From assembly GCF_000758605.1 (NCBI RefSeq), contig NZ_CP009282.1, positions 5,022,001 through 5,086,000 of the forward strand: a DNA stretch of 64,000 bases, written 5' to 3'. The notes beneath the pieces were generated by a model. It searched no databases and was not told the origin of the DNA. It worked only from the letters and a program-made list of their open reading frames with translations. Origin of the DNA: Paenibacillus sp. FSL R5-0912 (lineage in GTDB: Bacteria > Bacillota > Bacilli > Paenibacillales > Paenibacillaceae). Positions 1 through 8,115 of the stretch are shown one piece after another; the stretch's first letter is position 1, and every line of letters begins with the position of its first letter. Both the position numbers and the translations under genes were made by a program.

Positions 1-6
1 ACAGGC

Positions 7-678
7 TCACCCTTTCACTGAAGAATGTGGGAGCGCCGCGCTCCCTTTCGCTGCAGCGGTGCCGGATCTTATCGCAGGCGGCGGTCCGGGCGGCCTGCGC
101 AGCAGTGTTAGGCGCCGGCACAGCCTGTCCGCAGCAATGGCGGCAAGAGTAGCCACGGCCGTTGCCGCCAGCGTGGTACCGACGATTGCCGCCGGGTCAG
201 CCGATCCGTAATTCAGCCGGATCGCAATTAGAGTTGCCGGAATCAGCGTGATACTGGCAGTGTTCAGTGCTAGCAGGGTACACATGGCAGGCGTTGCGGT
301 TTCCTTATCCGGGTTGAGTGTCTGCAGCTCCTGCATTGCCTTAATGCCCATGGGTGTAGCGGCATTTCCGAGTCCCAGCAGGTTGGCGCTCATATTGGAG
401 AGAATATAACCAATCGCAGGATGGCCTTTGGGCACATCCGGAAACAGAAAAGATACTACCGGTCCCAATACTCTGGAGATCTTCTTCAGCAGGTCTGCAT
501 CCTCCGCAATCCGCATAATCCCCAGCCAGAACACCAGCACACTGATCAGCCCGAAGCTTACGGTGACCCCGCTTTTGGCTCCGTCAAACACGGCAGCTGT
601 GAATTCGTTCATCCGTCCGGTTACCGCCGCAAATACAAACCCGATCAGGATCATCCCCAGCCAGATACCATTTAACAT
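7..678 (-). CDS. spmA: Spore maturation protein A (SpmA)
   Basis: A 223-residue membrane protein with several hydrophobic helices and the nucleoside-recognition/gate-type motif region (around NMSANLLGLGNAATPMG, residues 95-111). In B. subtilis SpmA and SpmB are made in the mother cell and are needed for full spore core dehydration. The start ATG follows GAGGGG with 6-nt spacing. The tail beyond residue 195 is Pro/Ala/Ser rich and makes the protein somewhat longer than the usual roughly 196 residues. It lies downstream of dacB as in B. subtilis, and spmB would be expected just beyond the left edge of the window. Confidence 0.92.
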   Translation of the reverse strand: MLNGIWLGMILIGFVFAAVTGRMNEFTAAVFDGAKSGVTVSFGLISVLVFWLGIMRIAEDADLLKKISRVLGPVVSFLFPDVPKGHPAIGYILSNMSANLLGLGNAATPMGIKAMQELQTLNPDKETATPAMCTLLALNTASITLIPATLIAIRLNYGSADPAAIVGTTLAATAVATLAAIAADRLCRRLTLLRRPPGPPPAIRSGTAAAKGSAALPHSSVKG

Positions 679-786
679 GCTTATCCCCTCCTCCAGCGCT
701 ATTCTTCTTATCTGCTGCCCTAGCCCTCTGCATAACTACACTTTGAAAAGCTGCTTTGCAATGACAATATTACGGTATATGCTTTT

Positions 787-976
787 GGCTTAATTGCACT
801 TTGTACAACTAAAACGTCTGATTCTCAACCTATTATCCGTTTAGTTGTATTTCGTACAATTAAACTGCCAGGTGTAGATGATTTCCAGCGATTCGGGCAG
901 ATTTAGTTGTACAGACTACACTTATAAGTTGCAAGCAACCCTTTTCGCTGTTTTTAATTGCACATTATGCAACTAT
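787..976. repeat. Cluster of four related short palindromes
   Basis: The spmA-dacB gap holds four imperfect hairpin units built on TTTAGTTGTA/TACAATTAAA-like arms: about 790-813, 838-865, 901-935 and 952-975. The last unit overlaps the dacB stop codon. A 16-nt stretch (TTAATTGCACTTTGTA, 790-805) recurs exactly at 27035-27050 upstream of ytvI. They look like a dispersed intergenic palindrome family; function is not shown. Confidence 0.6.
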
Positions 977-2205
977 CTCTGATCTTCGCCGCTCTGGAAC
1001 ATGGCACGCAGCGCGCTGCCGAATGCCTGCAGCCAGTTGTCCGCCGGATAAGCAGTACCTCCCGCAGGACTGTATTTTTTCTCATAGGGTGATGTTTCCG
1101 GCGGCAGCTGGCTTGGCGTATACACCGGAACCCGGCCGATTTCCTTGCCGCCCAGCTGCATTATAATCACACCCTTCAGCCCGAAGCTGCTGGTGTTTTT
1201 GCTTGTCTTAGTGCCGTCACTGGCACGCGCCTCTGTCCCTGCGGTACTCTTCTCTTCGCTTAATACCAGCTTGCTAATAAGCCTTGCCTCTTCCCCTTGT
1301 CCGAGCGGATAGGCGAAATCCTTGCCGGTAACCAGCGTGTAGCCGCTGACGGTTTCTCCGCGTTCCACTAATGTCTTGAGCGGATAGTGGTTGAAGCCGA
1401 AATCCAGCAGCGCCGAATGGTCATTCCAGTCATTGCCGTCATTCAGCGTAACAGCGACAAGCTGCTGGCCGTTTCGGGTAGCGGAGCTGACCAGGCAGCG
1501 GAGTGCTTTTTTGGTATAACCCGTCTTCACACCGTCCGCCCCTTCGTAGAGGCGCAGCATTTTATTTTTATTGCTCCACTTGTAATCCCATTTCTCATAC
1601 GGATTGTCCGCCGTCTTCTCTTTGGTAGCCACAATCTCCTTGAACACAGGATTATGCATCGCGTAAGCAGTCAATACAGCCAGATCATTTGCGCTGGAGT
1701 AGTGCCCTTCGGCATCGAGCCCGTGCGGATTGGCAAAATGCGTATGGGTTAAGTTAAGCGCCTCCGCCTTGGCATTCATCAGGTAGACGAAGCCCTGCTC
1801 GGAGCCTCCGACATGCTCGGCAATTGCGGTTGCCGCATCATTTCCTGAACGCAGCATTAATCCGTACAGCATATCCTCCAGCGTCATTTCTTCGCCCTGC
1901 TTCAGATACAGCGAAGAACCTTCCTTGGCAAAAGCATTTTTGCCGACCTTGACCTTTGAGGTCAAATCACCGTGCTCTATCGCTACAAGTGCTGTCATTA
2001 TTTTGGTCAAACTGGCAATCAGCATCGGCTCATCCCCGCGGCTGCTGTATAGAAGTCTTCCCGACTCCACATCGATCAGCGCCGCCGCTCTGGCATGAGT
2101 AGATATAGAACTATTCTCAGCCCGGATAGAAGACAACGGAACCAGTGCAAGCAGCAGTAAACACAATATTAAGGAAATCAACGATTTTCGGGTTAATGTC
2201 TTCAT
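973..2205 (-). CDS. dacB: Sporulation D-alanyl-D-alanine carboxypeptidase DacB (PBP5*-like)
   Basis: Penicillin-binding serine peptidase (S11 family) of 410 residues with a signal peptide (residues 1-29, MKTLTRKSLISLILCLLLL). The three active-site motifs are present: SLTK (Ser65/Lys68), SGN (from Ser120) and KTG (from Lys227). It trims stem peptides of cortex peptidoglycan. The ATG at 2205 was chosen because GGAGG lies 6 nt upstream; the longer open frame to 2316 adds residues unlike a signal peptide. Its position between ytfJ/scp genes and spmA matches B. subtilis dacB rather than dacA; a second paralogue (dacF) lies at 51.2 kb. Confidence 0.88.
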   Translation of the reverse strand: MKTLTRKSLISLILCLLLLALVPLSSIRAENSSISTHARAAALIDVESGRLLYSSRGDEPMLIASLTKIMTALVAIEHGDLTSKVKVGKNAFAKEGSSLYLKQGEEMTLEDMLYGLMLRSGNDAATAIAEHVGGSEQGFVYLMNAKAEALNLTHTHFANPHGLDAEGHYSSANDLAVLTAYAMHNPVFKEIVATKEKTADNPYEKWDYKWSNKNKMLRLYEGADGVKTGYTKKALRCLVSSATRNGQQLVAVTLNDGNDWNDHSALLDFGFNHYPLKTLVERGETVSGYTLVTGKDFAYPLGQGEEARLISKLVLSEEKSTAGTEARASDGTKTSKNTSSFGLKGVIIMQLGGKEIGRVPVYTPSQLPPETSPYEKKYSPAGGTAYPADNWLQAFGSALRAMFQSGEDQR

Positions 2206-2313
2206 GTTCATCCTCCGGCTTCTCAGGTCTAGGGCAGCGGTTCTTCCGTCTTGCCTGGTTGTACAAGTGTATGCGGTTCGGGGGACTGGTATGTCCCATC
2301 CGCTGCTGTCCGT

Positions 2314-2350
2314 CAAAAAAGGGATATCACCATTGAAAGGTGATACCCCC
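2314..2350 (-). terminator. Rho-independent terminator after ytfJ
   Basis: Minus-strand hairpin with arms GGTATCACC and GGTGATATCC around a short loop, followed by six T residues. It sits between the ytfJ stop and dacB. Confidence 0.8.
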
Positions 2351-2384
2351 GATTATTCTTATCCCGCCGCGTTCAACAGATGTG

Positions 2385-2873
2385 TTAGTGTGCTGCTGAA
2401 TGCGTATCCGGCTCAGTCTTCACTACGGTTTTGGTCACCGTGGTACCTGGTGCGTCTGCCCCCAACGGCATGCCGTTCGGCTGGAACATATTCTGGATTT
2501 TATCAATCAGGTTAGGTGTGGCATCAATAATTTTCTCGAACAGATGGGTTTGATTGTCAAGCGGCACAATATGTACCCCATCCCTGCCCACTACCAGAAA
2601 AGCGATTGGCCGTATAGATACACCGCCCCCGCTACCGCCCCCGAAGGGAAGCATTTTGACTCCGGTTCCGCTGCCGTTCACGCCCGGAGCATCGTCTTCT
2701 ACCCGGAAGTCACTGCCGCCTGCGGCAAAACCGAACGCGACCTTACTGATCGGCAGAATGATACTGCCATCTGGTGTTTCTACTGGATCTCCGACAATGG
2801 TATTTACATCCACCATGCCTTTGATATTTTCCATAGCCGTCTGCATGAGACCTTGAATAGGATGATCTGACAT
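2385..2873 (-). CDS. ytfJ: GerW/YtfJ-family spore protein
   Basis: A 162-residue protein of the YtfJ (GerW) family: it opens with MSDHPIQGLMQTAMENIKGM and has the family block VDVNTIVGDPVETPDGSIILPISKV-like (residues 21-45) and a Gly-rich middle (GGGSGGG, near residue 79). In B. subtilis GerW is made in the forespore and is needed for normal germination with L-alanine. GAGGAGG lies 7 nt before the ATG. It follows the DUF2953 gene (82-nt gap), the same pairing as ytfI-ytfJ of Bacillus. A GGGCAAGATA string about 40 nt upstream resembles a sigma-F -10 element, but I could not fix a convincing -35. Confidence 0.9.
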   Translation of the reverse strand: MSDHPIQGLMQTAMENIKGMVDVNTIVGDPVETPDGSIILPISKVAFGFAAGGSDFRVEDDAPGVNGSGTGVKMLPFGGGSGGGVSIRPIAFLVVGRDGVHIVPLDNQTHLFEKIIDATPNLIDKIQNMFQPNGMPLGADAPGTTVTKTVVKTEPDTHSAAH

Positions 2874-2955
2874 TGTTTTTCTCCTCCTCGTGTGTATATA
2901 AGTGTACCTGCAGTCTTATCTTGCCCACTATGGAAGGGAGTATGTAGTCTTTTTA

Positions 2956-3651
2956 TCACTGGCCCCGGCTAAGCAGTTTCTTCCATCTCCCGAGGCCGCC
3001 TTCCACCTTCGATACACGCCGCAATAATAACAGTGCCGCATAAAAAGCATAGCCCACAGAAAGCTTGCCAGTGCAGACCGCTTCCGTTGAGAAACAAGGC
3101 TCGTCCCGGAACACCGGGGCTACGAACATCCGCGGATTCCGCTGCAATCTGACGAAACGCGATACCCAGCCGACCATGGTCCACTTCATGCCCCATAAAG
3201 CGCCAGCCGCGGTTGCCGTATCTGCCGCATCGCCCAGCGAGAAATCCGTGGACCAGTCCAGCTTGGTAATCCGGACATGCGATAACGTGCCAACCAGCCA
3301 TTTTTTGAGACCGCGGGTTGACTTGATCGCTGTACGGATGTTCTTTAACCATTCCGCCACGGACTCCCGGTCGATTTTTTCTTCTTTGTCGCTGTCCATT
3401 TTCACAGGGGCGATTCCGCTTTTTTCGAGCTTAACCTTAATGCCTTGTTCTAGGCTGTCAAAGACCAGCGCAGGGAGCTCATAATGGAATTTGACCAGCC
3501 CGTATACAGCTTTAATATCAAATTCAATACGGTCATCCGTTCCCAGCCTGCATAGACGGAAATGAAAATGAATCGATGAAGCCAGAACCAGCAGGCACAG
3601 CAGAATAACCAGCAGCAGCAGGGATAAGGGTATCACAAGCCATAACGTCAC
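2956..3651 (-). CDS. DUF2953 domain protein (YtfI-like)
   Basis: About 231 residues. The N-terminus is a strong hydrophobic anchor (LWLVIPLSLLLLVILLCLLVLAS), followed by a basic/hydrophobic domain with the family features HFHFRLCRLG and KLDWSTDFSLGDAADTATAAG. This matches DUF2953 proteins, which neighbour ytfJ in many spore formers; their molecular role is unknown. The GTG at 3651 is preferred over the TTG at 3666 because GGAGG sits 8 nt before the GTG while it overlaps the TTG codon. Confidence 0.8.
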   Translation of the reverse strand: MTLWLVIPLSLLLLVILLCLLVLASSIHFHFRLCRLGTDDRIEFDIKAVYGLVKFHYELPALVFDSLEQGIKVKLEKSGIAPVKMDSDKEEKIDRESVAEWLKNIRTAIKSTRGLKKWLVGTLSHVRITKLDWSTDFSLGDAADTATAAGALWGMKWTMVGWVSRFVRLQRNPRMFVAPVFRDEPCFSTEAVCTGKLSVGYAFYAALLLLRRVSKVEGGLGRWKKLLSRGQ

Positions 3652-3770
3652 AATCGTAACCTCCAAGCAGCCTCAGGTAATGTGAATAGTGGAGCCTCTG
3701 GTTTAGTATGGCAAATCCTGCTGGATAAAATTCGGCATTTCAGCAAACATCTCCAAAAGATTCTGCCGCC

Positions 3771-3808
3771 AAAAAAAATGCCGCTGTCCCGGCGGGGACA
3801 ACGGCATT
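3771..3808 (-). terminator. Rho-independent terminator after scpB
   Basis: Arms ATGCCGTTGTCCC / GGGACAGCGGCAT close a CGCC loop and are followed by eight T residues on the minus strand, just past the scpB stop. Confidence 0.88.
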
Positions 3809-3834
3809 GCTGGAACAGCGTATATCCGCTGCGT

Positions 3835-4437
3835 TTATTCTGTCTCTACCTCTTCAAAGGTCATCTGGCTGTCCAGCTTGCTGAACAGCAGCTGCGTCTC
3901 TTCTTCCAGGCCCTCTGAAGTATCGAAGCTCGACGGCTCCGGAAGCTCCTTCAGGCTGGCCAGGCCAAAGCTGTCCAGGAAGGACTTGGTCGTTCCGTAC
4001 AGGATCGGACGGCCGACAGCCTCTGCCCGGCCTACCTCATGAATCAGATCCTTATTTCCCAGCGTATGAATAGCCCGTTCTGACTTCACCCCGCGGATTT
4101 CTTCGATCTCCACTCTGGTAATAGGCTGGCGGTACGCCACAATCGCAAGTGTCTCCAGCGCTGCCTGGGACAGGGATGATCTGGAAGGGGAATACGCCAG
4201 ACGCTCGAAATATTGCGCATGCTCCGGCAGTGTCGCCAGACGGTAATTCCCGGCGATCTGCACTACCTGCAGGCCCCGGCCCTGCGAGCTGTAATCGTCT
4301 TTCAAATCCTCCAGCGCCCGTGTAGCCAGATCGGGCCGCTGCTCGGTAATCTCGGCAATCTGGCGCACGGATAAACCTTCATCCCCTGAGAGAAACAGCA
4401 GGCCTTCAATAATTGATTTCAGCGTGTTGTAGTCCAC
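3835..4437 (-). CDS. scpB: Segregation and condensation protein ScpB
   Basis: A 200-residue winged-helix kleisin partner that dimerises and binds ScpA in the SMC condensin complex for chromosome organisation. The conserved block YSPSRSSLSQAALETLAIVAYRQPITRVEIEEIRG (residues 82-116) identifies it. It starts with GTG after GAGGAAG and overlaps the end of scpA by 32 nt, so the two are probably translationally coupled. The C-terminal 20 residues are acidic and variable, as is usual. Confidence 0.95.
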   Translation of the reverse strand: MDYNTLKSIIEGLLFLSGDEGLSVRQIAEITEQRPDLATRALEDLKDDYSSQGRGLQVVQIAGNYRLATLPEHAQYFERLAYSPSRSSLSQAALETLAIVAYRQPITRVEIEEIRGVKSERAIHTLGNKDLIHEVGRAEAVGRPILYGTTKSFLDSFGLASLKELPEPSSFDTSEGLEEETQLLFSKLDSQMTFEEVETE

Positions 4438-5197
4438 TGACTTCCTCTCCTCCTCTCCACTCCATCACAATATCGTCAAATAATTTCTCCTGGTAGCAGA
4501 AAATCGCCTTCATCTTCATCAGCTCCAGAATGGCCAGGAAGGTCACTACAATCTCATGCCGGGCCATCTCATCATGCAAAAGCGACGAAAAGCGCAGTCT
4601 GCCGCCCATTCCCTTACGCTGGAGTGCTTCCGACACATCTCGAATCCGGTCCTTCACCGAAATCTCATCACGGGTAATCCGTTGATAAGAGGATCTCCGG
4701 GCCGCCTTGCTCAGCGCCTTACGGAACGCCGCAATCAAATCAGCGGTGTGCAGTCCCTTCAGCGTATTATCGGTCTGCGTAGGAACAAAGGGGCCCAGAT
4801 CCTCAGGTTCCTTCGTGAAAATCAGGCTGCGCTCGCTCTCCATATCCAGCAGTTGCACAGCAATGCTCTTGAATTTGCGGTATTCAATCAGCCGCTGAAC
4901 CAGCTCTGCCCGCGGATCATATCCGTCGTCCTCGTAATAATCGAAATCCTCAATTTCGATCACCGGCGGCTTCGGCAGCAGCAGCTTGCTCTTGATCGAC
5001 AAGAGGGTAGCAGCCATAACCAGAAATTCGCTGGTGATATCCAGCTCAAGCTCCTGCATCCCCTGCAGGTATTCCATGTACTGCTCGGTGATCTCGCTGA
5101 CCGGAATGTCCTGGATGTCGATTTCCGCTTTGTCAATCAAATGCAAGAGCAGATCGAGCGGACCTTCGAACGTCTCCAGCTTGTACAATACAGTCAC
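4406..5197 (-). CDS. scpA: Segregation and condensation protein ScpA
   Basis: A 263-residue kleisin that bridges the SMC heads. The N-terminal signature YKLETFEGPLDLLLHLI (residues 5-21) and IPVSEITEQYMEYL are typical, as is the C-terminal winged helix with VVTFLAILELMKM. GTG start with GGAGG 7 nt upstream. In B. subtilis ribT lies between ribH and scpA; here no ribT is present and that gap holds a large palindrome instead. Confidence 0.95.
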   Translation of the reverse strand: MTVLYKLETFEGPLDLLLHLIDKAEIDIQDIPVSEITEQYMEYLQGMQELELDITSEFLVMAATLLSIKSKLLLPKPPVIEIEDFDYYEDDGYDPRAELVQRLIEYRKFKSIAVQLLDMESERSLIFTKEPEDLGPFVPTQTDNTLKGLHTADLIAAFRKALSKAARRSSYQRITRDEISVKDRIRDVSEALQRKGMGGRLRFSSLLHDEMARHEIVVTFLAILELMKMKAIFCYQEKLFDDIVMEWRGGEEVSGLQHAEINY

Positions 5198-5267
5198 GCG
5201 GTTTCCTCCAGCCCAAAAAAAGTAAAGTGCAGCGCCGCACGGACGCTACACAAGTAGAAAGATCCTT

Positions 5268-5366
5268 GAGACTGCGACGAAATAAAGTACCGCTAATTTG
5301 TTGACATAACTCCCAAACCCATGGAGATTTGTCAACAAAAGCGGATACTAATTTCCTCGCAGCTCC
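5268..5366. repeat. 99-bp imperfect palindrome between ribH and scpA
   Basis: Nested inverted repeats share one centre near 5317: outer arms GAGACTGCGA / TCGCAGCTCC, middle arms around ACCGCT / AGCGGAT, a perfect 10-bp pair TTTGTTGACA (5297-5306) / TGTCAACAAA (5330-5339), and inner CTCC / GGAG. Transcribed, it would make a long hairpin. It may end the rib transcript or be a non-autonomous mobile unit; no T-run follows, so a simple terminator is not clear. Confidence 0.65.
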
Positions 5367-5433
5367 TTATGTTCATGCTTTCTTCTCATACATATAAATA
5401 AGCACGACTTACGCTGATTCGTCAAGAGGGGCG

Positions 5434-5901
5434 TTATTTAAACAGCTTGTTCAGGTTCGCCATTTCGATGGCAGCAGTCGCCGCATCCCAGCCTTTATTG
5501 CCCGCTTTGGTTCCGGAACGCTCAATGGCCTGTTCGATATTCTCAGTCGTTACCACGCCGAAAATCGTCGGAATGCCTGTCTTGAGATTAATGGCCGCTA
5601 CGCCCTTGGCTACTTCATTGCACACATAATCATAGTGTGTTGTAGATCCGCGAATAACTGTACCCAGTGTGATTACTGCATCGTACTTGCCGCTTTCGGC
5701 CATTTTTTGCGCGATCAGAGGAATTTCGAATACTCCCGGTACCCAGGCAACATCCACTTCATCGTCAGCTACGCCATGGCGTTTGAAGGCATCGAGCGCT
5801 CCGGAGAGCAGCTTGCTTGTAATAAATTCGTTGAAACGTCCTACGACAACCCCGTATTTCAATCCTTCAGATACTAAATGTCCTTCAAAATAATTTGGCA
5901 T
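5434..5901 (-). CDS. ribH: 6,7-dimethyl-8-ribityllumazine synthase
   Basis: A 155-residue lumazine synthase, which condenses the RibA/RibB products in the penultimate step of riboflavin synthesis. Family blocks VVVGRFNEFI, WVPGVFEIPL and LGTVIRGSTTHYDYV (with the catalytic His) are present. Three starts are possible within 12 nt (TTG 5913, ATG 5910, ATG 5901); the ATG at 5901 gives the N-terminus that lines up with known RibH proteins. It is the last gene of the FMN-controlled rib operon. Confidence 0.94.
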   Translation of the reverse strand: MPNYFEGHLVSEGLKYGVVVGRFNEFITSKLLSGALDAFKRHGVADDEVDVAWVPGVFEIPLIAQKMAESGKYDAVITLGTVIRGSTTHYDYVCNEVAKGVAAINLKTGIPTIFGVVTTENIEQAIERSGTKAGNKGWDAATAAIEMANLNKLFK

Positions 5902-5943
5902 TATACTCATCAACCCTTCATGTATAAGTTAGTGATTCTATAA

Positions 5944-7197
5944 TTAAATTTTGGAATCCTCGTTTTGTTCTATCTTGTCAAAAGTCAGCAGATGGCCAAG
6001 CTTGGCCTGCTTTGTATGAAGATATTTAGTGTTGTCCTTGTTCTCCGGCATCTGGATGGCTACACGCTCCACAACTTCAAGGCCGTAGCCTTCCAGCCCT
6101 TTGATCTTGCGCGGATTGTTGGTCAGCAGTCTGATCTGGCGGACGCCCAGGTCCTTGAGAATCTGTGCACCGATGCCGTAATCACGCAGATCTGCGGCGA
6201 AGCCCAGCTTCAGGTTGGCATCTACCGTATCCAGTCCTTCCTCCTGCAGCTTGTAGGCACGCAGCTTGTTGATCAGGCCAATCCCCCGGCCTTCCTGGCG
6301 CATATAGAGCAGCACCCCTCGGCCTGCTTCTTCAATCTGGCGCAGCGCCGCTTCAAATTGCGGGCCGCAGTCGCAGCGGTGGGAATGGAATACATCGCCG
6401 GTCAGGCACTCGGAATGCACACGCACCAGCACAGGCTCGTCACCGGAGATATCACCTTTTACCAGGGCCACATGCTCTTTGTCATCCACTTCATTCGTGT
6501 AGGCAATCGTCTGGAAATCACCGAAGTCGGTCGGCAGATTCACGGCTACCTCGCGGGTAACCAGATGTTCTTTCTCATTACGGTAGTGAATGAGGTCCTT
6601 GATGCTGATCAGCTTGAGATCATGTTTCTTGGCAATCTCAATCAGGTCAGGCAGGCGGGCCATGGTACCGTCCACCTTCACCACTTCACAAATGACGCTA
6701 GCCGGATAAGCGCCGCACATGCGGGCCAGATCAACAGCGGCTTCCGTGTGCCCTGAACGCCGTAATACCCCGCCCTTCTTCGCGATCAGCGGGAACATGT
6801 GGCCCGGTCTGCGGAAGTCGGAAGGCTTCGCATTCGGGTCCAGCATTGCCTTGATAGTCATGGATCTTTCCCCGGCGGAAATACCGGTGGTCGTATCCTT
6901 GTGGTCAATCGATACGGTAAAAGCGGTACCGTGATTGTCGGTATTCTGGGCCACCATTGGCTGCAGATCCAGTTCCTCTGCGCGTTCCGCGGTAATCGGC
7001 ACGCAGACCAGGCCGCGTCCCTCGGTAATCATGAAGTTGATAACTTCAGGGGTTGCCCGTTCGGCAAGGGCGATGAAGTCTCCTTCATTCTCGCGGTCCT
7101 CATCATCAACAACGATGATCACCTTCCCGCGCATCAAATCATATATGGCATCCTCAATCGGGTCCAGGACGCTGTCCTTCTTGTCTTGCTCGCTCAT
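5944..7197 (-). CDS. ribBA: Bifunctional DHBP synthase / GTP cyclohydrolase II
   Basis: A 417-residue fused enzyme. Residues 1-205 are 3,4-dihydroxy-2-butanone-4-phosphate synthase (DDEDRENEGDFI, acidic metal-binding loop). Residues 206-417 are GTP cyclohydrolase II with the zinc cysteines in SECLTGDVFHSHRCDCG and the RQEGRGIGL motif. It feeds both branches of riboflavin synthesis. AGGAGG lies 7 nt before the ATG. In Bacillus this gene is called ribA. Confidence 0.95.
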   Translation of the reverse strand: MSEQDKKDSVLDPIEDAIYDLMRGKVIIVVDDEDRENEGDFIALAERATPEVINFMITEGRGLVCVPITAERAEELDLQPMVAQNTDNHGTAFTVSIDHKDTTTGISAGERSMTIKAMLDPNAKPSDFRRPGHMFPLIAKKGGVLRRSGHTEAAVDLARMCGAYPASVICEVVKVDGTMARLPDLIEIAKKHDLKLISIKDLIHYRNEKEHLVTREVAVNLPTDFGDFQTIAYTNEVDDKEHVALVKGDISGDEPVLVRVHSECLTGDVFHSHRCDCGPQFEAALRQIEEAGRGVLLYMRQEGRGIGLINKLRAYKLQEEGLDTVDANLKLGFAADLRDYGIGAQILKDLGVRQIRLLTNNPRKIKGLEGYGLEVVERVAIQMPENKDNTKYLHTKQAKLGHLLTFDKIEQNEDSKI

Positions 7198-7257
7198 GTT
7201 ACTGTCCTCCTGATGGCTGTACGCTGCCTTACCGGCCGCCGTATGCCTAATCTTTAA

Positions 7258-7926
7258 TTATACAAACCCGTTGGCCGCCAGAAAATCGTGGCTGATCTTC
7301 GAGCTCTTCTCATCTTCTTCATTGCCGGAACGCGAACCATAATGCAGCAGATGATCCACATACTTGCCCAGCACATCACATTCGATATTGATACTGTCAC
7401 CCGGCCGTTTATGGGCCAGCACCGTTTCTCCAAGGGTGTGGGGAATGATAGAGACAGTAAACGTGGACGACTCTGTATCCACTACGGTGAGGCTGATGCC
7501 GTCAATCGTAATGGAGCCTTTGGGAATGATGTACTTAAACAGCGATTTGCGGTCCGGTGCAATTTCGAATACCACCGCATTCTGATCGCGCTTCACGCTG
7601 CGGATCTCACCGGTTCCATCCACATGCCCCTGGACAATATGCCCGCCGAAACGTCCGCCTGCTGCCATCGCGCGCTCCAGGTTCATTTTGCCCCCGGTCC
7701 GTAAGTTTTTGAGATTGCTGTTGCGGTAGGTCTGAGGCATCACATCAACCGTGAAATAATGGTCACCTATGGATGTGGCTGTAAGACAGACCCCATTGAC
7801 GGAGACGCTGTCGCCAATCTTCAGATCTCCCATAATGAGGGAGGCGCCGATATTCAGCACCATCATCTCCCCTCCGCTGGTGACGCTGCGGAGGATACCC
7901 ACCTCTTCAATCAGGCCGGTGAACAT
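7258..7926 (-). CDS. ribE: Riboflavin synthase, alpha subunit
   Basis: A 222-residue protein with two lumazine-binding repeats (from residues 1 and 98), opening with the diagnostic MFTGLIEEVG; the second half has GGHIVQGHVDGTG and the GISLTV loop. It dismutates two lumazine molecules into riboflavin. GGAGGG precedes the ATG by 5 nt. The symbol is ribE (ribB in older Bacillus usage). Confidence 0.94.
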   Translation of the reverse strand: MFTGLIEEVGILRSVTSGGEMMVLNIGASLIMGDLKIGDSVSVNGVCLTATSIGDHYFTVDVMPQTYRNSNLKNLRTGGKMNLERAMAAGGRFGGHIVQGHVDGTGEIRSVKRDQNAVVFEIAPDRKSLFKYIIPKGSITIDGISLTVVDTESSTFTVSIIPHTLGETVLAHKRPGDSINIECDVLGKYVDHLLHYGSRSGNEEDEKSSKISHDFLAANGFV

Positions 7927-7975
7927 ACTATCCCTCCTTCAAAATTACAACTTAAAGCTCATGTGTTACTACAGT

Positions 7976-8092
7976 GGATATTTGGACTTCCGGCCGCTGT
8001 TGTCCCCAGAGTTCTTGATTCAAACCGCTCTTAGCGGTAGAAATCCGGTGACAAGGCGGTCGCTACCGCTCCTACAGTTCCAAAATCCCTTT
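7976..8092. repeat. Inverted-repeat element between ribE and ribD
   Basis: The 189-nt ribE-ribD gap is long for this operon. It contains imperfect terminal inverted repeats (GGATATTTGGACT near 7977 and AGTTCCAAAATCC near 8080) and a central hairpin ACCGCT-CTT-AGCGGT. It is laid out like a short non-autonomous element or operon-internal RNA structure; no second copy is visible in the window. Confidence 0.5.
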
Positions 8093-8115
8093 GTCCAAAA
8101 CTCACTACGCTTCTA

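Noticed and set aside
5198..5433. A ribT acetyltransferase gene as in B. subtilis
   Set aside because: No open frame of suitable size; the gap holds a palindrome.
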